DNA of 64,000 nt from positions 1 to 64,000 of the forward strand of contig NZ_MCVI01000001.1 of the NCBI RefSeq assembly GCF_002873135.1. The letters are read 5' to 3'. Made by a program: the position numbers and the translations under genes. The stretch's first letter is position 1; every line of letters starts with the position of its first letter. Below the pieces are notes generated by a model. The model did not search any database. It worked only from the letters and a program-made list of their open reading frames with translations, and had not been told where the DNA came from. Source of the stretch: Shewanella sp. 10N.286.48.A6. GTDB lineage: Bacteria; Pseudomonadota; Gammaproteobacteria; Enterobacterales; Shewanellaceae. Positions 29,064 to 37,556 of the stretch are shown one piece after another.

Positions 29064-29127
29064 CAGTTCGGGCTCAACTCTTATAAATCTGCAAAGGTCG
29101 TTGGTTCAAATCCAGCTCCCGCAACCA
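29064..29127 (+). pseudogene. Decayed tRNA-fMet copy C
   Basis: It has CAGTTCGGGCTCA, then an AT-rich segment in place of the anticodon arm, then an intact 3' part from AAGGTCGTTGG to CAACCA. Confidence 0.8.
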
Positions 29128-29244
29128 ATTTAAATCACTTTCAAATAGTAATACTCTTCTTAAATTTAAAAATACCCTTCTTAATTTCAAAATATTCTTC
29201 ATCACTTTTCAAGCTCAAGTGTATTGCGTCGATTTTTAGATCCT

Positions 29245-29308
29245 CAGTTCGGGCTCAACCCTAATAAATCTGCAAAGGTCGTCGGTTCAAATCCAGCTCC
29301 CGCAACCA
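29245..29308 (+). pseudogene. Decayed tRNA-fMet copy D
   Basis: Same structure as copy C; the T stem reads GTCGTCGGTTCAAATCC. It belongs to the second 181-bp unit. Confidence 0.8.
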
Positions 29309-29455
29309 ATATAAATCACTTTCAAATAGTAATACTCTTCTTCAATTTCAAAATATCCTTCTTAAACTTCCAAATATCCGCATTAAATTTCAAAAAACTT
29401 CTAATAATTTTACTTGCTAAAGCCGTATTTAAATCGCTTTCAAAAGTTTTATTAC

Positions 29456-30625
29456 CTAAAGTGCTTGTTCAATATCGATAATCAAATCTTCTACGTTTTC
29501 TAACCCAACTGAAATCCGTAATAAATTATCGGTTATCCCCGCTTCTGCTCTCGCTTCGGGGGTGTAGGGTGAATGAGTCATTGATGCAGGATGCTGAATA
29601 AGTGACTCCGCATCGCCCAAACTCACGGCTATCGTGAACAGTTTTAATTTATTTACAAAGTTAATCGCATCTTGTTCGGACCCTATTAATTCAAAGGCGA
29701 TTACCCCACCCGCTCGACGCATTTGTTTGCCGACATATTTAAAGCCTTGATGATTTTCAAGCCCGGGATAAAAAACACTGCTTACTTTTGTATGTTGATT
29801 AAGGTAAACAGCCAACTTTTCAGCATTGTCACAATGACGGCTTAACCTGACATCTAAGGTTTTTAATCCTCTTAAAATTAGCCATGCATCATGGGGCGAA
29901 ATAACACCGCCAAAGTCTTTAAGAATTTGGTATTTTAATTGATGAATATGCGCTTCACTTCCACAAACAATGCCTGCAATGACATCCCCATGACCATTTA
30001 AGTATTTGGTTGCACTGTGGATCACCATATCAATACCCAAAGTCAGCGGCTGTTGCAATAAAGGCGTCATAAAGGTGTTATCAACAATACTTATCAAATT
30101 ATTGCGCTTTGCAATAGCTGCTATTGCGGTTAAATCAAATACTTGTAAATGCGGATTGACAGGGCTCTCACAAAATACCAATTTAGTATTAGGCTGAATT
30201 GCCGCTTCAATTGCTAAGGGATCAGAAAAGTCTACAAATGTTGTATCCACGCCATACCGTTTTAGTTGGCTACTCAACAAAGCAAAAGTGCAACCATACA
30301 CCGCATTTGATGAAATTAAATGATCGCCAGCCTCCAGATGAGTCATTAACGCCGCTGAAACAGCAGCCATGCCTGAGGCACATGCAGCGGCAGATTCTGC
30401 CCCTTCAAGTAAGGCCATTTTACGTTCTAACTCTGCGGTAGTAGGGTTACCAAGACGCGTATAAATGTAGCCTTGTTCGTCACCGGCAAACCTGGCTCCG
30501 CCCTGCTGGGCATTGTCAAACACGAAGGTGGCACTTTGATAAAGTGGCGTGACTAATGCGCCAAACGCTTCCTTTATATGACCACCATGAATCGCTACTG
30601 TGGCTGGTTTCCATTGATCTGGCAT
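29456..30625 (-). CDS. megL: Methionine gamma-lyase
   Basis: A PLP enzyme that cleaves methionine to methanethiol, 2-oxobutyrate and ammonia. Cys/Met-metabolism fold of 389 aa, with YTRLGNPT (about 55-62), the PLP Lys K207 in HSATKYLNGHGD, and C112 in VYGCTF. That Cys is the feature that separates methionine gamma-lyases from most cystathionine gamma-synthases and lyases. ATG 30625 (MPDQWKPATVAIHGG) has GGAG 6 nt upstream; an upstream in-frame start at 30646 would add seven residues. It is monocistronic. The product methanethiol would make the organism a source of sulfur volatiles (inference). Confidence 0.9.
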   Translation of the reverse strand: MPDQWKPATVAIHGGHIKEAFGALVTPLYQSATFVFDNAQQGGARFAGDEQGYIYTRLGNPTTAELERKMALLEGAESAAACASGMAAVSAALMTHLEAGDHLISSNAVYGCTFALLSSQLKRYGVDTTFVDFSDPLAIEAAIQPNTKLVFCESPVNPHLQVFDLTAIAAIAKRNNLISIVDNTFMTPLLQQPLTLGIDMVIHSATKYLNGHGDVIAGIVCGSEAHIHQLKYQILKDFGGVISPHDAWLILRGLKTLDVRLSRHCDNAEKLAVYLNQHTKVSSVFYPGLENHQGFKYVGKQMRRAGGVIAFELIGSEQDAINFVNKLKLFTIAVSLGDAESLIQHPASMTHSPYTPEARAEAGITDNLLRISVGLENVEDLIIDIEQAL

Positions 30626-30741
30626 CTCGCTCTCCCAGGCCCACATATGAATTTAAATTATTTTACTATGTGTGTGGACAGGAATTTAAGATAGCGCGCT
30701 GAAAATTTTAACCAATAGTTTAGCGATTATTCATATTGAAC

Positions 30742-30759
30742 ACATTGTAAACACAATGT
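30742..30759. promoter_or_regulatory. Operator-like inverted repeat upstream of megL
   Basis: ACATTGT-AAAC-ACAATGT, a perfect 7-bp inverted repeat with a 4-bp spacer, centred about 125 bp before the megL start. It does not match the MetJ or MetR consensus. The binding protein is unknown. Confidence 0.35.
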
Positions 30760-30865
30760 TACATCACAACCAAGAATGGCGCGCAAGATGTTGTTTTTAC
30801 AAATTTAAAGTTTTAGATTGTGACTGCGGTTATAAACAATGAGTCAACGAGGATTCTAGTGGTTA

Positions 30866-30894
30866 TAGTGATTAGTGATTAGTGATTAGTGATT
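30866..30894. repeat. Heptanucleotide tandem repeat (TTAGTGA-type, about 4 copies)
   Basis: Four consecutive copies of a 7-bp unit (TAGTGAT in register) in the megL-oleD intergenic region. It is non-coding. Confidence 0.85.
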
Positions 30895-31032
30895 TGCACA
30901 GTGCTTTAATAATAATGACAGATAACATACAACTGATGTGATGAAACAAGATCACCAGCAACAACATGTATACTGGTAATCCCTTGCTGATAATTTAAAT
31001 TTCAACTTAAATTAGCGATTTAAATTATCGGC

Positions 31033-32082
31033 TTAATTTAGTGATGCTTTTAAGCGCAACATACCTTCGTCAATACTGATCAGCGCTTCATAACCTAAAT
31101 CGTTTTTAGCGGCGCTAATATCAAAATAATGACAGGTGGATAATTGTCTTGCGACAAACCTTGTCATAATCGGCTCTTGCTGTTTACCAAGTATTTTATA
31201 GATGGTTTCTAATACCACACCCGCGCTATACGCCACACCAGCAGGAACTCGTTTCGTCACTGGAGCAATATCAACACAGGCTAAAATGTTATTGAGCATG
31301 GCCGCCATAGTGATAGGTTCATCGTTACTTAAAAAATATGCCTTACCTGCACTCTTAGCTTGTTGCGTTAAGTCTACTGCCGCAAGAATATGCGCATAAG
31401 CGGCATTATCAACATAAATGGTATCAACCAGTTTATCTTGTTTACCCACCAACTTTAGCTTGCCGATTTTCGCCCGCGCTATCACTCTAGGCACCAAGTG
31501 TGGATCTTCAGGTCCCCAAATTAAATGCGGTCTTAATGCGGTGGTTTTCAACTGCGGCCCATTGGCTTCTAGCACCATTTTTTCGGCAATGGCTTTAGAG
31601 TGACCATAAAAGTTTAAAAAGCTAGCGGCATAAGGGGAAGATTCATCAATACCGGCTTCATCTTCACCCGCAAAGGTGACACTTGGAGTACTGGTGTAAA
31701 CCACATGATTGATCTTTAATGCTTTACACGCACGCAGGATATTAGCGGTTCCATTAACGTTAGGGGCAAAATAGCTATCTCTATCGCCCCAAACACCCGC
31801 TTTTGACGCCACATGAAACACTAAATCACAATCTTGCATCGCCGCTGCTAGCGCATCTGAATCGCTAATATCACCTTGATACATGTTAACGCCCATCGCC
31901 GTTAATGCAGGATATTCACCACGAGCAAAACCATTAACTTCAATGCCTGCTGCTCGCAGACGAGTACAAATCGCTTTACCTAAAAAACCACCTGCCCCGG
32001 TGACAAATACTTTGTTAACCCGACTTTTAAGCGCAGCTAAGGCTGCCTGTTCTGGCTTTAATAACATTTCGAGTTCAAGCAT
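31033..32082 (-). CDS. oleD: OleD, 2-alkyl-3-ketoalkanoate reductase
   Basis: An NADPH-dependent short-chain dehydrogenase of the 3-beta-HSD/epimerase type. In the ole pathway it reduces the beta-keto acid made by OleA to a 2-alkyl-3-hydroxyalkanoic acid. The Rossmann motif is VFVTGAGGFLGKAI (about 25-38) and the catalytic Y-x3-K is YGHSKAIAEK. 349 aa. It is the last gene of the oleA-oleB-oleC-oleD set, 66 bp after oleC on the same strand. The assignment rests on the fold plus its position beside clear OleA, OleB and OleC. Confidence 0.93.
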   Translation of the reverse strand: MLELEMLLKPEQAALAALKSRVNKVFVTGAGGFLGKAICTRLRAAGIEVNGFARGEYPALTAMGVNMYQGDISDSDALAAAMQDCDLVFHVASKAGVWGDRDSYFAPNVNGTANILRACKALKINHVVYTSTPSVTFAGEDEAGIDESSPYAASFLNFYGHSKAIAEKMVLEANGPQLKTTALRPHLIWGPEDPHLVPRVIARAKIGKLKLVGKQDKLVDTIYVDNAAYAHILAAVDLTQQAKSAGKAYFLSNDEPITMAAMLNNILACVDIAPVTKRVPAGVAYSAGVVLETIYKILGKQQEPIMTRFVARQLSTCHYFDISAAKNDLGYEALISIDEGMLRLKASLN

Positions 32083-32148
32083 GTATTTACCTAATTGAGA
32101 ACGCTAATAAAAATTGATTGTTGGCAAACATTTCAGCAACGATTTGCA

Positions 32149-33864
32149 CTATTCTTTCCACTGTTTTTGAGCCCAAACAGCTAATTTTTCTCTGAATATT
32201 TTCGCGTTGTGTCTGACATCCACAGGAAAATCTGGATGAATTAAAAAACGTGAAATACCCATTGTATGTGTATGTTTTTCAGCGATATCAACTAACTCTT
32301 GGTATAGCGCTTTACTGTTTGAGCAAGTCATGGCTTTATCAAGTTCGACACATAACAGTGGTTCAATATTGCCATTAATGACAATATTCACCAGTGCTGA
32401 ACGTTTTACTTGTTTATGGGTGTTAAATACCCGCTCACAGGGAATTGAAAAATAACGTTTACTAAGGCTACCTTTTAGAGTTTGATCAACTCGATGGGCC
32501 TTGCGGCCACACATCCATAATTGCCCTAATTCATCCAAGTAACCGACATCACCCATGCGGTGTCGAATACCGTCAGCATCAGTAATTTTGGCCAGCTTAG
32601 TTGCACTATCGCGATGATAATACTCACGACTTACCATCGGCCCTTTTACGACGATTTCACCAATCTTTCCTACAGGTAAAATATCGGCTTCATCCCAATA
32701 GCTGATAACTGACTCAGTAATATCGATAATGCTAATCTCAACACCATCAATGGCTTTACCCACACAAATACCTTTACCAGCATCAGTTGCGGCGGTGGTA
32801 TCAAACAGCTCGCTGCTTGGCATCATGCTAATCGGCAAAGACTCTGTCGCCCCATAAGAGTTGAGCACCTCAACTCCTGTTGCTAACATTTTGCTAAAAC
32901 GCTTTATTGATGAGATGGTTGCTGGCGCCCCTGCTGAAATAACTCTTTGCACGCTTGGTAATGTAAATGCTTGGTTTTGGGCTGCGGTTTTAGTTTCAGC
33001 AGCGGCGCCTAAGCGCTCCAGCAATGCCGGATTAACAAACATATTAGTACATTGATATTTCTCAATCGCTGCGAATAAATACTCAGGATTAGCGGTTATG
33101 GGTTTACTGGCGTCCATCGCTGGCACAATAGATGCCATACCCAGTGCAGGGCCAAATAATGAAAATAATGGAAAAGTCGCTAAGTCGCGCTCACCGGGCT
33201 TAATGCCGTAATCATGTTTAAGGGCGCTAATTTGCGCTTCAAACATGCCATGGGAATACACCACACCTTTTGGGGTGCCTGTACTGCCACTGGTAAATAA
33301 AATTGCCGCCATTTGATCATCACACAGTGTGACCATGGGGTAAGCTTTGGCAAATGATCCACTAACCTGCGGCAAGGCGTCAATACTCACTGCGCCTGAT
33401 AACCAACGCTGAATACTACTGCCGCCCACATTTAAGCAAAGCTTAACCGAAGATTTACCCCAACCTAATATTCTTCTGGCAATATGGGCTTTAGGGATAC
33501 CAATAAACACATCGGGTTGTGACTCTTCAAAACATTGTTTTAAGTTTTTAACCCCCATACCGGGATCGACCAGAATAGGAATTACGCCCGCTTTAAATAA
33601 CGCAAACGTTAGCACGAAAAAATCAATGCTTGGGGTCACCATCAACACAGCTTTCATGCCAGCTTGAAGGCCAAAGGCATTTAAACGATAGGCAATATCA
33701 TCAGATTGTTGGTTTAGGGAGCCAAAATCGATGTCTTGATAAGTTAAAGCGTGAGAGGCTTGATTGGCAGATGTCGCTGTTTGCACCGCGACAGCTAATT
33801 GAGAAGGAAAGTTATTTGCCGCATCTTGTAAATGCCGACAGATGTTAGCCGTTTTTAATGTCAT
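32149..33864 (-). CDS. oleC: OleC, beta-lactone synthetase (AMP-ligase fold)
   Basis: An acyl-adenylate-forming family enzyme of 571 aa that, in the ole pathway, uses ATP to close the beta-hydroxy acid to a beta-lactone. The adenylation P-loop [20 protein letters not shown] (about 190-209), the A5 motif NSYGATES and the A7-like [21 protein letters not shown] are visible. The C-terminal part diverges from CoA ligases and has no clear conserved A10 lysine motif, as expected for OleC. It lies between oleB and oleD, with a hairpin in the gap to oleB. Confidence 0.93.
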   Translation of the reverse strand: MTLKTANICRHLQDAANNFPSQLAVAVQTATSANQASHALTYQDIDFGSLNQQSDDIAYRLNAFGLQAGMKAVLMVTPSIDFFVLTFALFKAGVIPILVDPGMGVKNLKQCFEESQPDVFIGIPKAHIARRILGWGKSSVKLCLNVGGSSIQRWLSGAVSIDALPQVSGSFAKAYPMVTLCDDQMAAILFTSGSTGTPKGVVYSHGMFEAQISALKHDYGIKPGERDLATFPLFSLFGPALGMASIVPAMDASKPITANPEYLFAAIEKYQCTNMFVNPALLERLGAAAETKTAAQNQAFTLPSVQRVISAGAPATISSIKRFSKMLATGVEVLNSYGATESLPISMMPSSELFDTTAATDAGKGICVGKAIDGVEISIIDITESVISYWDEADILPVGKIGEIVVKGPMVSREYYHRDSATKLAKITDADGIRHRMGDVGYLDELGQLWMCGRKAHRVDQTLKGSLSKRYFSIPCERVFNTHKQVKRSALVNIVINGNIEPLLCVELDKAMTCSNSKALYQELVDIAEKHTHTMGISRFLIHPDFPVDVRHNAKIFREKLAVWAQKQWKE

Positions 33865-33888
33865 AAGCCTGATGTCATTGGTTTATAA

Positions 33889-33925
33889 CTTGGGCGTGAA
33901 TAATGAGTATTTCATCACGCCCAAG
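33889..33925 (-). other. Intercistronic hairpin between oleB and oleC
   Basis: A perfect 11-bp stem CTTGGGCGTGA/TCACGCCCAAG with a 15-nt loop sits in the 69-bp gap between the oleB stop and the oleC start. It has no U run, so it is more likely an mRNA-stability or partial attenuation element than a full terminator. Confidence 0.7.
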
Positions 33926-33933
33926 GTCGCTGT

Positions 33934-34818
33934 TTAGCTTTGCTGGTTGTTAGCCATAAAGTTCTGAATAAGCCCGATGACATCTTCGCTAGCATCTTCA
34001 AGAATATAATGACCACAGTCATCAAACTCTCTTACTTGCGCATGGGGCATATATTGACGCCACTTTGCTAAAAAGTGCTTATCAAATACAAAATCCTGTA
34101 GTCCCCAACAAATCAGTGTTGGCACTTCAGAGAATTTAGATAAACTATCAGCAATATTTGAAACTAACTCATAGTTACGATCTTCAGGCTTTAACGGAAT
34201 ATCCTGCACAAAACGTAAGGTTGAAATACGGTTTTTCCAGCTATTAAATGGCGCAACGTAGGCTTCGCGCACTGCTTTGGCCATTGGCTGACGTTTAACA
34301 CCCACATAGGATGCAATGGATGAAAAGGCATTAAAGCCTCTGACCAAAAACGTCCCTAAAATAGTTTCGCGGCAAACCCATAATGCCCAAGGAAAAGGCT
34401 TAGATTCAGGTAAGTGAAATGCTGCTGTGTTTAAAAATACTAAGCGCTTAATGCGCTCAGGATAACGGGCAGCATAGCCCATACCAATCATTCCGCCCCA
34501 GTCATGAACCACTAAGGTGATGTTTTCTTTGACATCTAAATGATCTAACAGCGCTTCTAAATCATCAATACGATTTTCTAATGTGTAATCGTATTGTGGG
34601 TCATCAGGTTTATCCGATAAACCACAACCAATATGATCAGGCACAATACACTGATAATTGGTGCTTAATGCACTGACTAAGTTACGGTAGTAATAACTCC
34701 AGCTTGGATTTCCATGAACCATAACCACTGGCTCACCCTGGCCTTCATTAACATAATGCAGTTTGTTACCACTGCGGTCTAAATAATGGCTATCAAAAGG
34801 CAACAGATTTTCTAACAT
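33934..34818 (-). CDS. oleB: OleB, beta-lactone decarboxylase (alpha/beta hydrolase)
   Basis: A haloalkane dehalogenase-like hydrolase of 294 aa that, in the ole pathway, decarboxylates the beta-lactone to a cis-olefin. The oxyanion loop HGNPSW is at 35-40, the nucleophile is D106 in VVHDWGGMIG and the catalytic His is in DDCGHYILED. The start ATG 34818 has AGGA 6 nt upstream. Here oleB is a separate gene; in some Gram-positives it is fused to oleC. It lies 48 bp after oleA. Confidence 0.94.
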   Translation of the reverse strand: MLENLLPFDSHYLDRSGNKLHYVNEGQGEPVVMVHGNPSWSYYYRNLVSALSTNYQCIVPDHIGCGLSDKPDDPQYDYTLENRIDDLEALLDHLDVKENITLVVHDWGGMIGMGYAARYPERIKRLVFLNTAAFHLPESKPFPWALWVCRETILGTFLVRGFNAFSSIASYVGVKRQPMAKAVREAYVAPFNSWKNRISTLRFVQDIPLKPEDRNYELVSNIADSLSKFSEVPTLICWGLQDFVFDKHFLAKWRQYMPHAQVREFDDCGHYILEDASEDVIGLIQNFMANNQQS

Positions 34819-34866
34819 GATGCTTCCTACAATTTTATAATACTTATTCTATAACCAGCGAAATGA

Positions 34867-35916
34867 TTACCACTTGATGCCTAGCATCATACAGTTCAAC
34901 CCGCTGCCTATGCCTAGAAAGCTCACTTGATCGCCTAATTTTAAAAAGCCTTGGTCGTGGGCCATCGCCGCTGTTACTGGCAGCGAAACCGTGCCCATAT
35001 TGCCCAAGGTTTCATAAGTTGGAAATTCTTTTTCATGAGGAATATTGAGAGCATTTAACACTTGTTTGCGGTTTGATGCGCCCACTTGATGACAAATCAC
35101 TTTATCAACTTGATCCACTAACCACTCACGCTGAGTTAAGAAGTGTTCCCAAGTATGCTTAGCCAGATCAACCCCTTCTTTAAGTAAGGTGACGGCATCG
35201 GTACGCATAAACTCACGATATAACTTTTGACTGGTTTCTTGTAGGCCCCACTGACATAACTCGTGATGTTCAGGCGCCGATAAGTGGCTGGCACCTAATA
35301 GCTGATGATTACGAGTATTTTTAAGCGGTAAGCTACCGTCAGTTAAGATAACCGCAATCGCACCAGAGCCACCGGTTAAGGTCGCTAGCGATTGGGCAAA
35401 ATTCTGCATTGTCGGCTCATTGAGCATATTGTCGATAGTGACTTCAACAATATCGCGCGCCGATTCACAAGATACCACCATACCGGCTTTAATTTGTCCA
35501 AGCTCAATACGGTTAGCGATATCTAAAATGCCAGAAAGCACACCTAAACAAGCGTTACTGATATCGTAAATCGCGGTATCTTTAGACACACCAAGCTCTG
35601 CAGCCACGCGGCACGCGGTTGCGGGCTCATGTTGGTCACGGCACACGCCTGTGTAAACAACTGCCCCTAAATCACTGACATTGATACCTGTTTCAGCAAC
35701 CGCTTTACGGGCAGCACTGATAGCGCCGTCAGATAAACGATAACCTTTTGGCCACCAGCGACGTTCCTTAATACCGGTTAAAGCGGCTAATTGCCCCATT
35801 GGAATACGAAACTTTTGATAAAGCGGCGCAAGACGAGATTCTAGGTCTAGACTAGACACCACTTGGGGTGCTAACTCATAGGCCATACTATTAATAAAAA
35901 CGCGGGAATATTTCAT
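34867..35916 (-). CDS. oleA: OleA, head-to-head acyl-CoA condensing thiolase
   Basis: A thiolase-superfamily (KAS III-like) enzyme of 349 aa that condenses two fatty acyl-CoAs non-decarboxylatively to a 2-alkyl-3-keto acid. The Cys-His-Asn set is visible: C123 in DISNACLGVLSG, H276 in VICHQVGAS and N306 in ETLGNMGTVS. E97 in RDQHEPAT matches the glutamate that acts across the dimer in OleA but not in FabH. It is first in the oleA-B-C-D set. In Shewanella this pathway yields the C31 polyene hentriacontanonaene from polyunsaturated precursors; product identity here is inference. Confidence 0.95.
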   Translation of the reverse strand: MKYSRVFINSMAYELAPQVVSSLDLESRLAPLYQKFRIPMGQLAALTGIKERRWWPKGYRLSDGAISAARKAVAETGINVSDLGAVVYTGVCRDQHEPATACRVAAELGVSKDTAIYDISNACLGVLSGILDIANRIELGQIKAGMVVSCESARDIVEVTIDNMLNEPTMQNFAQSLATLTGGSGAIAVILTDGSLPLKNTRNHQLLGASHLSAPEHHELCQWGLQETSQKLYREFMRTDAVTLLKEGVDLAKHTWEHFLTQREWLVDQVDKVICHQVGASNRKQVLNALNIPHEKEFPTYETLGNMGTVSLPVTAAMAHDQGFLKLGDQVSFLGIGSGLNCMMLGIKW

Positions 35917-36169
35917 GAAACCGTATCAATCGCTCACTTTAAGGCCGCCTTAGGCAACCGAATTTATTGGTATTTGCTACTAACCCGCCATTTGAACAAG
36001 AAAAGCTTCAATATTCAATACAAAACCACAATTAGTAATATATAAATCTACCAAAGCCGCAGTTTATCGCTGGGGTATTAACTGTATCACTAAAGGGGTT
36101 AATCAAGAGGATTTAAAATAAAAACTATTAAACAGTACCTTAGAAAACTATTCGAACAGAATTATTTAA

Positions 36170-37498
36170 TTAGGTTAATTTTTCAGCTTGAATTAACCAA
36201 TTCCTTGGTGTGATTTCGTTTGCACAAAATTCAACCATGGTAACTTGATAACCCTGCTGTTGTAAAAAGCACATTCTATCCAGTAATAACCACTGCTCTA
36301 AAGCGTGCCTAAACAGGTGTGCGACTAGATCGATACGCTGAGTTAGCCTTTGCCTAGCTACCCCTTGAGCAAGATAGGCATCAAAGTCGGTTACAGCGCC
36401 GATATTGACTTGTTTTTGCGCCCCAGCCCAATAACAAAAATCACTAAATGATGCCGATAACTGGCTTCGTTTAACACTGGGGATCGGCAGATAGCGATCA
36501 TTACCGCTAATATCTCGCTGCAAGCTATCAAAGCCTAAGCGCCAAGCAATTTCTTGATGTCGTAATGCTTGCTGCTTTTCATTGGCAATCACACTTTGCT
36601 GCAGCGGCAACTGTAAATCATGTCGCGATAGCTTAAGGCCACTGTTTTTTGCAGCATGGGATAGCGGCTGATAGTAATTAGCTTGAATAAGATGATAACA
36701 ACAAGGTGAAAACGAGATTTGTTTGGTGTTTGCTTGAGCGGCTAACTCCAGCAGCCTAACATGTAAATCACCACAGGCATGTAACGCAATGGCATGTTGC
36801 TCTGAACTTAGCGGGTTGGCCCCTAATGTACTATTGGCTAAGTTAAACACATCAACACAATGAAACTGCTGCGACAATTGCCACTTGTCTGCAAACTGCT
36901 GGCCTTGCTCACACAAGCTTTGTTGCCACTCTAAACTGCTAACCTTAACTTGATGGGTTTTAGCAATATAACGTCCCAAATGGCCTTTACCTGCACACCA
37001 TTCAACAATCGGGTTTCCTTTAGGAATATGCGCTGAAAAAGCAGTAATTTGCTGCCACTTTCGGCCTTTGATATGGGCGCTGAAATGGCTAAGCTCAGTG
37101 TCAGACAGGCCTATTTCTACAGCGTGTGCTTCAAACGATTTGGGTTCTGGTCTCGTTAACGATACATCACCATTTGTCGATGTGCTTAACATCGCGGCTA
37201 AGCCATCAATTTTCATCCCCAACTGCTGCATATCTTGCATCAATGACGGCAGTAACGCCGATACCAATGCCCCTTGAGCTACATCTAGTGCCTCTATGTC
37301 AGTATCAGCAATGGCCCAAACCTTTGCGGCTAAGCAAGGAAACTGCTCAGACCAAGGTAATTGCTGACAATCAAAGGCTTTCACTTGCCACAAACTATTT
37401 AGCTTTAGTAAGCACTCGCTAAGCTGGCCTAGCTTGGCGCTATTGTCGCTACAATTGTTAGCGTCTGTCGCGCAGTTCATGGCAATCTGTGTGCTCAT
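36170..37498 (-). CDS. Methyltransf_32-type SAM methyltransferase, substrate unknown
   Basis: A 442-residue protein. Its central domain has the SAM-binding motif IVEWCAGKGHLGRYIAK (about 164-180), then ALHACGDLHVRLLELA and FSPCCYHLI, a Cys pair pattern typical of the Methyltransf_32/METTL25-like group. The N-terminal 130 residues and the C-terminal region are Gln/His/Cys-rich and not recognised. ATG 37498 is favoured by AGGA 5 nt upstream; ATG 37504 is in frame. It may act on RNA or protein (inference from the family). Monocistronic. Confidence 0.75.
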   Translation of the reverse strand: MSTQIAMNCATDANNCSDNSAKLGQLSECLLKLNSLWQVKAFDCQQLPWSEQFPCLAAKVWAIADTDIEALDVAQGALVSALLPSLMQDMQQLGMKIDGLAAMLSTSTNGDVSLTRPEPKSFEAHAVEIGLSDTELSHFSAHIKGRKWQQITAFSAHIPKGNPIVEWCAGKGHLGRYIAKTHQVKVSSLEWQQSLCEQGQQFADKWQLSQQFHCVDVFNLANSTLGANPLSSEQHAIALHACGDLHVRLLELAAQANTKQISFSPCCYHLIQANYYQPLSHAAKNSGLKLSRHDLQLPLQQSVIANEKQQALRHQEIAWRLGFDSLQRDISGNDRYLPIPSVKRSQLSASFSDFCYWAGAQKQVNIGAVTDFDAYLAQGVARQRLTQRIDLVAHLFRHALEQWLLLDRMCFLQQQGYQVTMVEFCANEITPRNWLIQAEKLT

Positions 37499-37556
37499 TG
37501 GCATCCTATGGTTTATTGGTGTGATTGATGGTTTACACCATCATTAAGCACTCTCA

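Larger units (their letters stand above)
28947..29308 (+). repeat. 181-bp imperfect tandem repeat (two units) ending in tRNA-fMet 3' halves
   Basis: Unit 1 is 28947-29127 and unit 2 is 29128-29308. They differ at few positions. Each ends with a tRNA-fMet 3' half including the T arm and CCA. A third, diverging partial unit continues to about 29400. Confidence 0.9.
30626..31032. other. Intergenic region, 407 bp, with an operator-like palindrome and a 7-bp repeat
   Basis: Upstream of megL and downstream of oleD. It holds the inverted repeat at 30742-30759 and a heptamer tandem repeat at 30866-30894, listed separately. No gene is seen. Confidence 0.5.

Noticed and set aside
30626..30760. A MetJ or MetR site upstream of methionine gamma-lyase
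   Set aside because: No AGACGTCT-type tandem boxes and no TGAA-N5-TTCA; only an unrelated palindrome was found.
37527..37542. Hairpin GATGGT-TTAC-ACCATC as a terminator between the methyltransferase and lipobox genes
   Set aside because: The stem is only 6 bp with no U run, and it lies in the leader of the downstream-reading methyltransferase mRNA; chance is likely.
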